Shown: one piece after another, positions 27,701-35,530 of the stretch
Layout: every line of letters begins with the position of its first letter
How positions within the stretch are numbered: the first letter of the stretch is position 1
Source: Ignavibacteriales bacterium
Lineage (GTDB): Bacteria > Bacteroidota > Ignavibacteria > Ignavibacteriales > Melioribacteraceae
Length of the DNA stretch: 64,000 nt
Assembly (NCBI GenBank): GCA_020635275.1
Contig: JACKAA010000006.1
Span: 1 to 64,000 of the forward strand
Reading direction: 5' to 3'
The notes under the pieces: generated by a model
The model's input: the letters and a program-made list of their open reading frames with translations, nothing else
Database searches by the model: none
What the model was told of the DNA's origin: nothing
Program-made: the position numbers and the translations under genes

Positions 27701-28479
27701 CTTTGCCAAGAGATTTTGACCTTATTGTCTATGATCATGTTGTTGATACCTCATATGGTATTGATAATCCATTATCAGCATTTCAAATTTATCCATTAAA
27801 CTTTGCAGTTTGGGATGTGACAGATCCAAATAATAAGATCAAGATGAAGATCAATGTTATTTATGAAAAAAACACAAAAGGTGGAAATTATTTACCACCA
27901 GAAATGTATGGACAAGTTTGGGATAGCACACGTATTGTAATTCGTTTTCCTAAACATGATCATATTACCGGAAGTGATAGGTATTGGTCTTCATGGGAAT
28001 TAAGATTCTTTAAACCGGACTTTGCGAGAAAAGATCCTACTGTAATTCCTCCTGATCCTGGTGATGTATTTAGTTTTAGAACAGAAAGAAATCCAACTTC
28101 AGATGATGTTTATAGATTTACAGTCGATGGCGGTTTATGGAAAGCTGAAGATGTAAAAACAACTGAAGATAAAAAAGTATATGTAGTTCCTGATCCTTAT
28201 GTAGCTGCTAGTTCTCTTGAAGCAATTTATGAATTAGCCGGTAACTCGCAAAGAAGGGTTGATTTTGTTAACTTGCCGCCTAAATGTACAATCTATATTT
28301 TTACTGCAAGCGGTGAACTTGTTAGAAAAATTAAACATGATGATGCATTTGATGTTGGAAGACATTCTTGGGATCTTACAAGTGAAGATGGTCCTGAAGT
28401 ATCATTCGGAATGTATTTCTTTGTTGTTGAAGCAAAAGGACTTAAAACACAAAGAGGAAAATTTGCTATTATCAAATAG
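24760..28479 (+). CDS. Very large secreted protein with calcium-binding loops, function unknown
   Basis: A 1239-residue protein starting at GTG, seven bases after AGGAG. The signal peptide ends near SAQ (residue 31). Asp/Asn-rich loops of the dockerin/EF-hand kind occur near residues 165-190 (DVNNDGELAPSEDVN) and 405-490 (GIDDDKDGMIDEDM, DTNFNGALDTGEDVN), probably binding Ca2+. A fibronectin-like part (PPLQPTLISNVTDRKVQLYW) follows. The C-terminus (FTASGELVRKIKHDD, VSFGMYFFVVEAKG, KFAIIK) is a divergent sorting-domain-like beta-sandwich without YPNPFNP. I recognise no enzyme motif. Its position after TonB receptor and PorV-like genes suggests a surface substrate-binding partner taking the place of SusD; that is inference. 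Confidence 0.75.
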   Translation: MSFLRSLIKLFYKLLLFAFITISFFTNNTSAQVAGSSNDSHPMHWARYWARGLFDRNLIYTTVWNVGNITDGGMTGGVGMRWPGSEGLNYLGGANFLIAAYVTDMAGYEGKVLPDEWEGTQFGIVSNAYLPHVSNATVAQLSSDRTHQQILQPMPGWFNDGFYGYIWGINEDVNNDGELAPSEDVNFNGVLDLNLEPPEGILKSMAISTDKRTWPQFWPGGSYVGDLRQPAGRPPRTLEPGLRSGKWNGEFKAGPIADQETVYLMDDHENDFWEDYTAYRYYPLKNDDGTPNTTKWKDPDVNKLGVRGMGVEIESRTYGWFHPLAEDILVSVYRARNYSDHNLDRVVTAYYADANIVEGNFNAVDYVVATFGAEDEGRLEFDILYQWHMFPDQLNVYQKVGVFGFGFLESPGIEYNGIDDDKDGMIDEDMADGIDNDGDWRPFEDIGLPDIAGTAGNGKWDTEDTNFNGALDTGEDVNRNDKLDFEPVNDDRGTDGIGPDENGWPGPDPDGSETNGAINIGEPNYDITDIDEADQAGLGHIYVWQPNKELRDQKTFWDKFLSKAEDPEIEETDENIAFVFGAKDVRLETIDALEQADRPVWKRFTIALLMGEDQEDIKRNKATMQSIYNDNYRFLTPPLQPTLISNVTDRKVQLYWDTDAENSKDPFFGLDFNGYRLYKSSDPEFLDIKTVTDAFGNVLLFEPLEIFDRSDDGLKGAHPIPFPNLGVHYDMGNNSGLKHSYVDTLVENGRRYFYAVTSIDAGNDYDFYDRGLVTENYPLQAMPSECAFNITVNEIGDVVFRDRNTAVCIPQESAAGYTEPHVDSLKIQHVSGYARGGTFNIDVFNKNHATEHLGDIYELTFEDDGWLTDKTPMYKWGSTSGITCVNITSGDTMFSLSYPGPSAFYKDAYKSMERGVFEGIKYDFNFPMEDVVDNDNDVRREISVITKNDQGRETNEWKLWDTDTKSNIRCEAIELSNAGIALPRDFDLIVYDHVVDTSYGIDNPLSAFQIYPLNFAVWDVTDPNNKIKMKINVIYEKNTKGGNYLPPEMYGQVWDSTRIVIRFPKHDHITGSDRYWSSWELRFFKPDFARKDPTVIPPDPGDVFSFRTERNPTSDDVYRFTVDGGLWKAEDVKTTEDKKVYVVPDPYVAASSLEAIYELAGNSQRRVDFVNLPPKCTIYIFTASGELVRKIKHDDAFDVGRHSWDLTSEDGPEVSFGMYFFVVEAKGLKTQRGKFAIIK

Positions 28480-28505
28480 CTAAACTATTGAGGATTAATT
28501 TTATT

Positions 28506-30068
28506 TTGAAATTATTTAGTAATAGACTTAACCCGGTTATACTAGTTGTAATCGGGTTGTTTTTTTTATCATGCTCAAGTGATAAAATACCGCAAGATGA
28601 AATTGTTGCCAAAGTTGGTAATAAAATTATTACTGCAAAAGAATTTGCAGCAAGTTATGAATTCAGTTTTCAGACTTTGCGAATTGGACCAAACCCAAGA
28701 AAAACATACCTGGATTTTATGATTAAAGAATTACTTATTGCAAATGAGGGATATGCAAATGGCTTTAATAACCATAAATATGTTACAAAAAGATTAAAAA
28801 CCAGAACAAATAAAGCTTTACTAGAATCCTTTTATACAAAGTATGTATACAATAAAGTAAATGTTCCTGAGGATAAAATAATTGATGCATTAAAAAAAGC
28901 TTCAATTAAGTTTAGATTATTAATTTTACCAACTCCATCTCTTGAGAAAGCAGCAATTGCTTATGATTCAGCTGTTGAATCAGATTTAGGTGATTATATT
29001 GATAAGCAATTAGATAAGCTCGAAATTAAAAATACATCAAGAAAAAATTTTGAAACCGACTGGCTTGATTATATGGAAATGCCTCCGGATATGTTTGACC
29101 AAATTAAGAATTTGGAAATAGGTGTTCCATCAAAACCAATACAATATCAAAATGGATATGCAATATTTCAAGTTATTGATATTCAAAGAGAAGCAATAAA
29201 AAGTGATGAGCTTAAATACGGTCCAAAACGAAAAAAAATGTATGCTCGTTTGTTTAATATTGAATCTGATAAAATAGTACATAAACTTATGGATTCAATT
29301 CTTACACCTATGAATGTTAAAGTAAGTAATAAAACTGTTGATAAAATGGTAGAACCTTTATTTGAATGGTTGAAACAAGGTTTGCCAAAAAGGGGAACAA
29401 TAGTTAACAATTTGAAATCAGTAACAGATACATCTGCTGCTTATCTCATTCAATTAAAAAATCTTTTAACAGAACAACTATTAACCACAAATGATGGAGT
29501 AAAAACGGTTGAAGATTATTTTGAATATATGAATTATTATAGAAAAGTAATTAATCAAAGTAGTGATTTAATTGATTTAAAAAATAGGCTGCTGACTGAA
29601 ATTGGAACTATGATTAAAAATGATAAATTTATTGATATTGCAAAGAACGAAGGATTTTTAGATTCAGCAAGTGTAAAAGAAGATTTAAATTTATGGGAAG
29701 AAAAATGGACGTATGATATATACCGTGCACAAATGACTAAAGATATTGAAATAACAAATGAGGAAATGCAAAAATTCTTTAAAGAAAGATGGAGAGAATT
29801 AAGAATTGCGGATGTTGATACAACAAGATTTTATAAATATGAAGATGATGTTTATAATTTTATAAAATATGAAAAACATATGGCTTTACTTAATGTTGAA
29901 TTAGAGAAATTAAAAGAAAAGTATGATGTTTGGATAAATGAAGATGTTCTTAATAATCTCAAATTAAATGATGATCCAAAATCTTCAGAAACGTCTGTAA
30001 TTGTTATTAAAAACTTTTCTGGAGAATTGCTTGTACCAACTGCAGATCCAACTTGGTTGACTTACTAA
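28506..30068 (+). CDS. Lipoprotein of the SurA/PpiC chaperone type (divergent)
   Basis: The protein has about 520 residues. An in-frame TTG exists at 28488, but GAGG (28490-28493) lies between it and the TTG at 28506, which I choose as start. The leader ends in a clear lipobox (FFLSCSS, C23). VAKVGNKIITAKEFAASYEF is the typical opening of parvulin-type chaperones. A weak rotamase-like region follows (FRLLILPTP to KPIQYQNGYAIFQVIDIQ). It closes the TonB/PorV/giant-protein module that the PpiC-like lipoprotein at 19248 opens. A terminator-like hairpin lies inside its leader coding region. Confidence 0.72.
   Translation: MKLFSNRLNPVILVVIGLFFLSCSSDKIPQDEIVAKVGNKIITAKEFAASYEFSFQTLRIGPNPRKTYLDFMIKELLIANEGYANGFNNHKYVTKRLKTRTNKALLESFYTKYVYNKVNVPEDKIIDALKKASIKFRLLILPTPSLEKAAIAYDSAVESDLGDYIDKQLDKLEIKNTSRKNFETDWLDYMEMPPDMFDQIKNLEIGVPSKPIQYQNGYAIFQVIDIQREAIKSDELKYGPKRKKMYARLFNIESDKIVHKLMDSILTPMNVKVSNKTVDKMVEPLFEWLKQGLPKRGTIVNNLKSVTDTSAAYLIQLKNLLTEQLLTTNDGVKTVEDYFEYMNYYRKVINQSSDLIDLKNRLLTEIGTMIKNDKFIDIAKNEGFLDSASVKEDLNLWEEKWTYDIYRAQMTKDIEITNEEMQKFFKERWRELRIADVDTTRFYKYEDDVYNFIKYEKHMALLNVELEKLKEKYDVWINEDVLNNLKLNDDPKSSETSVIVIKNFSGELLVPTADPTWLTY
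28530..28567 (+). terminator. Terminator-like hairpin inside the 5' end of the lipoprotein gene
   Basis: AACCCG (28530-28535) pairs with CGGGTT (28553-28558), extended by partial pairing of GGTTA with TAAT, and is followed by GTTTTTTTT. It lies about 25 bases inside the reading frame, over the signal-peptide codons. It could attenuate transcription into the downstream half of the operon, or be a chance result of T-rich hydrophobic codons. Confidence 0.4.
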
Positions 30069-30096
30069 ATTTTAAAGTTATAAAGAGGTTTAATTA

Positions 30097-31164
30097 ATGA
30101 AAAAAATAATAGTAACTATTTTCTTAATTCTATTTGTAAACAGCTGCAACAGTAATGAAGTGACCGAAAATATTAAAAATCATGTTTCAATTAAGACTGA
30201 AGAATTTATCTATGAAATAGAAAATGCTCTTACACCTCAATGTCATGCTTCAACTATAGCAGTTAGTGGTGATAATGTTGTAGCTGCATGGTTTGGCGGA
30301 ACTCATGAAAAAAATAAAGATGTTGGCATTTGGGTTTCACTAAAAGAAAATAATACTTGGTCAACACCAATTGAAGTTGTTAATGGTGTGCAGAATGAAG
30401 ATTTGAGATATCCTTGTTGGAATCCGGTCTTATTCCAACCTAAAGAAGGCCCATTATTTTTATTTTATAAAGTTGGTCCAAGTCCAAGAGAATGGTGGGG
30501 ACTTTACGTAACTTCTGATGATAACGGAAAAAGTTGGTCAAGTCCAGTTAAATTACCTGAAGGTATATTAGGGCCAATTAAGAATAAGGCAGTTCAATTA
30601 GAAAATGGTGATATTTTATCACCCACAAGTACTGAGCATGATGGATGGAAAGTGCAAATTGAAAGAAGTACAGATTTAGGAAAAAGTTGGTCAGCTTCAG
30701 GTGACTTAAATGATGGTGTGGAATTTGGCGCTATTCAGCCTACTATTCTTTTTCATCCTAATAATAATCTGCAAATTTTGTGCAGAACAGAAAATGATGT
30801 TATATCACAAGTTTGGTCCAGTGACAATGGTAATACTTGGGGTAAAATGACATCCTTAAGTTTACCAAATCCTAATTCCGGAATAGATGCAGTAACCTTA
30901 AAAGATGGAAGACATTTACTGGTGTATAACCCAACTTCAAAAAATTGGGGCAACCGCGTTCCGCTAACATTAGCTGTTTCAAAAGATGGGAAAGAATGGA
31001 ATAATGTTTTAGAGCTTGAATCAGTCACTGATCCAGCAAAAGTTGAAGAAGAAGAATATTCGTATCCATCTATAATTCAAGCAGAAAATGGTTTAGTGCA
31101 CATTGTTTATACATGGAATAGAAAAACTGTTAAGTATGTTGTTATAGATCCAAATAAAATATAA
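30097..31164 (+). CDS. Sialidase-like (BNR repeat) six-bladed propeller lipoprotein
   Basis: A 355-residue lipoprotein (FVNSCNSN, C17). Three Asp-boxes are visible: SDDNGKSW, STDLGKSW and SSDNGNTW. The opening ECHAST-like block (PQCHASTIAVSGDNVVAAWFGG) and LENGDILSPTS are typical of the BNR_2 group often annotated as exo-alpha-sialidase. The classical sialidase arginine triad could not be confirmed, and many members of this group cleave other glycans. It probably acts at the cell surface or in the periplasm on the target glycan. It sits in the site-C operon, 28 bases after the chaperone gene. Confidence 0.8.
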   Translation: MKKIIVTIFLILFVNSCNSNEVTENIKNHVSIKTEEFIYEIENALTPQCHASTIAVSGDNVVAAWFGGTHEKNKDVGIWVSLKENNTWSTPIEVVNGVQNEDLRYPCWNPVLFQPKEGPLFLFYKVGPSPREWWGLYVTSDDNGKSWSSPVKLPEGILGPIKNKAVQLENGDILSPTSTEHDGWKVQIERSTDLGKSWSASGDLNDGVEFGAIQPTILFHPNNNLQILCRTENDVISQVWSSDNGNTWGKMTSLSLPNPNSGIDAVTLKDGRHLLVYNPTSKNWGNRVPLTLAVSKDGKEWNNVLELESVTDPAKVEEEEYSYPSIIQAENGLVHIVYTWNRKTVKYVVIDPNKI

Positions 31165-31184
31165 AATAATTACCGGAGGCATAT

Positions 31185-32441
31185 GTGAAAATTAAAATAT
31201 CAGTTTTATTTTCACTAATAATCTTCTCAACTACAATTTACTCATCAAATAGTAGTTTAAATGTTGGTGCTTCTTTTAGAAATATAACACCAGATCCATT
31301 GCTTCCAGTTTCAGGCGGCGTTGGTATTCCAAATCCTGTAGAAATGAAAAAAGGCGAATTGACTACGAGAGCTATCGTAATTGTAAGTAATGATACAAAA
31401 ATTGCACTAGTATCAATTGATAATTTAGGTGTACCTAAAATTATAGGTGATAAAATTCGAAGTCGGATTGTTGATATTAAACCTGAAAATATTTTAATAA
31501 GTGCCACCCATACACATAGTGCGCCGGACCTCTATGGCTTTGCAGATGAAAATGGGAATTCAGGAATTGATTTATCATATGTAGATTTTGTTATTGACCA
31601 AACTTCTGATGCCATAAATGAAGCGCTCAATAATATTCAACCAAGTTATTTAAAAACAGCAGTTGATGAAGCAAAAGGTAAAATCGCATATAATTATTAT
31701 GCTCCTAAATTGTATGATCCAAGATGCGGCTTAATTCAATTTATATCTGCTGATAATCAAAACCCTATTGCAACACTTGTTAATTATGCAATTCATCCGG
31801 AAGTAATCGGAAGTGATAGAGGAATTTGTACTCCAGATTTAGTTGGACCTTTATATAATAAAATTGAATCAGAAATTGGAGGTATTGCATTATTTGTTAA
31901 TAGTGCTCAAGGAGGAATGGTGACGGCTGATAACCGTTTAGATAATGGCAAAGAAGCTAATGATTGGAATGAATGCATAAGAATCGGTGAGTTATTAGCC
32001 GCTGAATCAATTAGAATTATTTCAAATGCAGATGTTCAAAAATCACCTGAAATTAATATTAAAAGCAAAGAAGTAGTATTACCTGTTGAATCTGAACTAA
32101 TGCAATTTATTTTGAAGCATTCCAAACTAAATTATGGAATTGATGAAAACAAAGTTTTTACAACTTTGAATATTATAAAATTGGGAGATGCTCAAATTTT
32201 AACAATTCCCGGTGAAGCATTACCGAACATTGGTTATTATTTGAAAAGAAAAATGAACACACAGCACCCGTTTTTATTTGGACTTACAAACGATGCTTTC
32301 GGATATATTCTAACTAAAGAAGATTTTAACAGTTTTAAAACTTATAATTATATTACCAGAACTAGTCTTGGCGAAAAAACTGGTGATATTATAATTAATG
32401 CTGCGATGGACTTAATAAATAAAAGTTCATTTTCTGAATAA
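31185..32441 (+). CDS. Secreted neutral-ceramidase-like hydrolase
   Basis: The protein has 418 residues and starts at GTG, five bases after GGAGG. An overlapping ATG two bases upstream reads straight into TGA. It has a signal peptide (residues 1-20), then the ceramidase-superfamily pattern: VGASFRNITPDPLLPVSGG and the zinc motif SATHTHSAPD (H109, H111), with INYAIHPEV-like VNYAIHPEVIG and NSAQGGMVT further on. Neutral ceramidases cleave the amide of ceramide, but short members lacking the C-terminal Ig domain, like this one, are frequent in glycan loci and their substrate is not established. An amide or ester hydrolase role is plausible. Confidence 0.8.
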   Translation: MKIKISVLFSLIIFSTTIYSSNSSLNVGASFRNITPDPLLPVSGGVGIPNPVEMKKGELTTRAIVIVSNDTKIALVSIDNLGVPKIIGDKIRSRIVDIKPENILISATHTHSAPDLYGFADENGNSGIDLSYVDFVIDQTSDAINEALNNIQPSYLKTAVDEAKGKIAYNYYAPKLYDPRCGLIQFISADNQNPIATLVNYAIHPEVIGSDRGICTPDLVGPLYNKIESEIGGIALFVNSAQGGMVTADNRLDNGKEANDWNECIRIGELLAAESIRIISNADVQKSPEINIKSKEVVLPVESELMQFILKHSKLNYGIDENKVFTTLNIIKLGDAQILTIPGEALPNIGYYLKRKMNTQHPFLFGLTNDAFGYILTKEDFNSFKTYNYITRTSLGEKTGDIIINAAMDLINKSSFSE

Positions 32442-32459
32442 AATTTTGGAATTAACTTC

Positions 32460-33641
32460 ATGAAAAAAATCACATCATTTTGTTTATTTATATTGATTAC
32501 CACAAGTATATTTTCTCAAGATAAAATTATAATAGATGGAAAATTTGATGATTGGATAAATATACCGGCTGCTATTACTGATTCATCTAATAATGTTCAT
32601 GATACAGAAGGTTATGTGGAAGGAGGAATACCCGCTGAATTTATTGAATATTCTGATGTTGATATATTAGAAGTTAAATTTGCAAATGATGATAGTACAC
32701 TTTATGGTTATATGAAAGCTGTTGGTTCAATTGGAAGAACTTCTGCAGATTCATTAGGCCATGCAAAAAGTGGTAGATACTATTTTATATTTACAATTGA
32801 CGTTGATAATAATGATACTACCGGATATCCTTTAAGAGAAGGCGGATACTATCCAGATAGCAAAGGTTATGATATGAACATGGAAGTAGAATTTTATAAT
32901 GGTGCATATAATACTGGTCATTATTTAAATCATGAATATATTTCTGAAGCAGACTATAATGCAAATTGGGAAAATGATTTAGCTCAAGGCATTGTAAGAT
33001 TAGCTCCTGGAACCTATGATTGGTATTCACAATGGGTAATGTTTGCAGATTCAACTTATGTAGTTGTCGAAGATAAAGGACCGGTTTATCAAGGAATAAT
33101 AGAAATAGCTATTTCAGAAGATGGACATGAAGCAGAAATGAAAGCTCCTTTTTGGGGTTTTCTAAAAAGCCCTGAAGGTAATAATATTATTGATGTTAAT
33201 CAAACTATAATAGTTTCCGCATCACTTGAAGCAAGTGGAGAACTATCAGAAGAAGCAGCAAATTTAGGTTACACTGCCGGTAGTAAATCAGTTTGGGGAT
33301 CCAACACTGCTGAACCTTTTGAATATTATATTAAATCAAGTATTGTTTCAGTTGAAGATGAAAAAAAATATTTGCCGGAAAGTTACGCCTTAAATCAAAA
33401 TTACCCAAATCCGTTTAATCCTTTGACTAATATAAGTTTTAGTATTCCAAAGATGACAAATGTAAAAGTAGAAGTATTTAATTTTCTTGGAGAAAGAGTT
33501 TCTGAATTAATTAACAAAAACTTAGACGCTGGAGTCTATAGTTATAATTTTGATGGTAAAGATTTACCAAGCGGAATATACTTTTATAGAATTATTACTC
33601 CTGAATTTTCAGAGACAAAAAAAATGCTACTGATTAAATAA
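32460..33641 (+). CDS. T9SS-exported protein with DOMON/CBM9-like domain
   Basis: A 393-residue protein with a signal peptide ending near FSQ (residue 20). The domain begins with IIIDGKFDDWINIPA, the standard opening of CBM9/DOMON-type sandwiches, and contains FTIDVDNNDTTGYP, which parallels LIDVDNDVTTGWK of the tandem-domain protein at 17096. The two are probably distant paralogs. The final 80 residues form a type A sorting domain (NQNYPNPFNPLTNISFSIP, FNFLGERVSELINK, PSGIYFYRI, KKMLLIK). It probably binds glycan at the cell surface; no catalytic motif is seen. Confidence 0.82.
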   Translation: MKKITSFCLFILITTSIFSQDKIIIDGKFDDWINIPAAITDSSNNVHDTEGYVEGGIPAEFIEYSDVDILEVKFANDDSTLYGYMKAVGSIGRTSADSLGHAKSGRYYFIFTIDVDNNDTTGYPLREGGYYPDSKGYDMNMEVEFYNGAYNTGHYLNHEYISEADYNANWENDLAQGIVRLAPGTYDWYSQWVMFADSTYVVVEDKGPVYQGIIEIAISEDGHEAEMKAPFWGFLKSPEGNNIIDVNQTIIVSASLEASGELSEEAANLGYTAGSKSVWGSNTAEPFEYYIKSSIVSVEDEKKYLPESYALNQNYPNPFNPLTNISFSIPKMTNVKVEVFNFLGERVSELINKNLDAGVYSYNFDGKDLPSGIYFYRIITPEFSETKKMLLIK

Positions 33642-33646
33642 ATTAA

Positions 33647-34690
33647 ATGAAAAAAAAACAGTCGATATTTTTCTTCTTATTTCATTTTTCTGTAATTACT
33701 AATTTTATTTTACCTCAAAATAATAATTGGGATGGACCAATTCCAAATATTTCCGATGAATTAAAAACAATAACTCAAAAATTTGTTGACTGCAAAACAA
33801 TATTAAAACCGGAAAAGGATGAAGCTGAATATTGGGCAGGTGCTCCATCGATTGTAAAAGATGAAAATGGAATATTTTGGTTAGCTGCAAGAATGAGGTC
33901 TCCAGAATTTCCAAGAGGATTAAGAGGTTATGAAATTAGAATCCTAAGAAGTGTTGATGGAGAAAATTTTACAAAATATCATTCAATATTTAGAGAAGAA
34001 ATTCCAATACCTGGTTTTGAACGTCCGGCTTTACTAATTGATCCAATAAGTAAAAAGTTCAAGCTATATGCTTGCGGGCCTTATAATGAAGGACCATGGT
34101 CTATAATAAAATTTGATGATGTTGAAGATCTAAAAAATATTGATCCTAAATCGGCCTATCCAGTTATTATACCACCAGAAAAAAAATATGAAAGAGATGT
34201 TTCAGTTTTAGAATATAAAGATCCCAAAATTATTTTTGCTAATGGAAAATATCATTGCTATGTTACCGGATATATTAGAGGCAACGAAAGAATATTCCGT
34301 TTTGAAAGCAGTGATGGAGAAAAATGGAATACAGTCGGCGATGTAAATCAACCAATATTGGATCTAAATAACTGGCATAATTTTTTTATTCGTCCAGCCT
34401 CAATTTTACCTTTAGGAATTGGATACTTATTTATATATGAGGGATCAAGTACAACATGGTTTGATCCCGTTTACAATATTGGAACGGGCCTTGCATTTAC
34501 TTTTGATTTTAATAAAATTTATGACCTAACAATTGAATCGCCACTTTTATTAAGCAGCACACCCGGTGATTTTTATACATTCCGTTATTCTGACTGGATT
34601 TGGAATTATAATCAAATTTGGATTTATGCAGAGGTAGCAAATGAAAATAATTCTCACGAAATTAGGCTTTTCAAAATAGATATGAATTAA
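33647..34690 (+). CDS. Secreted five-bladed beta-propeller, GH43/GH130-like, function uncertain
   Basis: A 347-residue protein with a signal peptide (residues 1-23). Repeated blades read AGAPSIVKDENGIFWLAARM, DPISKKFKLYACGP and DPKIIFANGKYHCYVTG, the layout of the GH43/GH32/GH130 propeller superfamily. APSIV and EYKDPKIIF could carry the usual acidic residues, but I cannot assign a family. It starts five bases after the preceding stop, so translation is closely linked. It probably removes or binds a glycan side group outside the cytoplasm. Confidence 0.6.
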   Translation: MKKKQSIFFFLFHFSVITNFILPQNNNWDGPIPNISDELKTITQKFVDCKTILKPEKDEAEYWAGAPSIVKDENGIFWLAARMRSPEFPRGLRGYEIRILRSVDGENFTKYHSIFREEIPIPGFERPALLIDPISKKFKLYACGPYNEGPWSIIKFDDVEDLKNIDPKSAYPVIIPPEKKYERDVSVLEYKDPKIIFANGKYHCYVTGYIRGNERIFRFESSDGEKWNTVGDVNQPILDLNNWHNFFIRPASILPLGIGYLFIYEGSSTTWFDPVYNIGTGLAFTFDFNKIYDLTIESPLLLSSTPGDFYTFRYSDWIWNYNQIWIYAEVANENNSHEIRLFKIDMN

Positions 34691-34720
34691 AGAATTATCA
34701 CAAGTTAAAAGGAATAAAAT

Positions 34721-35488
34721 ATGGAAAACTTTAAAAAAACTAAATTAAGAAATTCTTTAATAGTAGTGTTTGTCATAATTACTGCATTTTTATCTTATCA
34801 ATGTTTGGGCGAAGAAGAAGGTGATCCAAAATTATCTGAAGTTTGGGATCCGGTTCCCAAAATTGTAACTCCAGGTGAAAATAATACACCACCATCAGAT
34901 GCAATTATTCTTTTTGACGGGACAAATTTTAATGAATGGGAAACTACGGATGGTGCCGAACCAAAATGGCAGTTAGTAGATGGTGCAATGACAGTTGTAA
35001 AGAAAACCGGCAGTATCAAAACAAAAAAATCATTCGGTGATTGTCAACTTCATATTGAATGGAGAACTCCTGCCAAAGTTGAAGGTGAAGGACAAGGAAG
35101 AGGAAACAGCGGAATATTTTTACAAGAGAGATATGAAGTTCAAGTATTAGATTCATATAATAATGTTACATATTCTAACGGTCAAGCTGGAAGTATATAT
35201 AAACAATTTATTCCAATGGTTAATGCGTGCAGACCTCCCGGAGTTTGGCAAACTTATGATATTTTCTTTAATGCTCCTAAATTTAATGAAGATGGAACTG
35301 TTGAAGTTCCAGGTTTTGTTACTGTTGTGCAAAACGGAGTTTTAGTTCAGAATCATGTTGAATTACAAGGACCTACAGCATACATTGGTAAGCCAACTTA
35401 TGAAACACACAATGCAAAGGAACCAATTTCCCTTCAGGATCATGGCAATCCAGTTAGCTATAGGAACATTTGGATTAGAGAACTTTAA
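34721..35488 (+). CDS. DUF1080 lipoprotein (3-keto-disaccharide hydrolase domain)
   Basis: The protein has 255 residues. The leader ends at LSYQCLGEEEG (C28), a relaxed lipobox. The DUF1080 concanavalin-like fold is clear: IILFDGTNFNEWE, DGAMTVVKKTGSIKTKKSFG, CQLHIEWRTP, GNSGIFLQERYEVQVLDSY and the ending GNPVSYRNIWIREL. DUF1080 proteins include 3-keto-disaccharide hydrolases that split glycosides after oxidation at C3. Two other DUF1080 domains are present, at 38329 and at the C-terminus of the protein at 59273. The periplasmic location matches the Tat-exported dehydrogenases encoded nearby. Confidence 0.88.
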   Translation: MENFKKTKLRNSLIVVFVIITAFLSYQCLGEEEGDPKLSEVWDPVPKIVTPGENNTPPSDAIILFDGTNFNEWETTDGAEPKWQLVDGAMTVVKKTGSIKTKKSFGDCQLHIEWRTPAKVEGEGQGRGNSGIFLQERYEVQVLDSYNNVTYSNGQAGSIYKQFIPMVNACRPPGVWQTYDIFFNAPKFNEDGTVEVPGFVTVVQNGVLVQNHVELQGPTAYIGKPTYETHNAKEPISLQDHGNPVSYRNIWIREL

Positions 35489-35530
35489 GAACATTTTTAT
35501 TTGGTTAAAAAAAATGTGAGGACATGTAAA

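Noticed and set aside
20706..28479. Classical SusC/SusD polysaccharide utilisation locus
   Set aside because: No SusD-type helical lipoprotein is present after the TonB receptor; the neighbours are PorV-like and a giant secreted protein.
30097..31164. Firm assignment as an exo-alpha-sialidase
   Set aside because: Asp-boxes are present but the arginine triad and other catalytic residues could not be confirmed, and no sialic acid catabolic genes are in the window.
31183..31188. ATG at 31183 as start of the ceramidase-like gene
   Set aside because: It is followed at once by TGA; the overlapping GTG at 31185 opens the real frame five bases after GGAGG.
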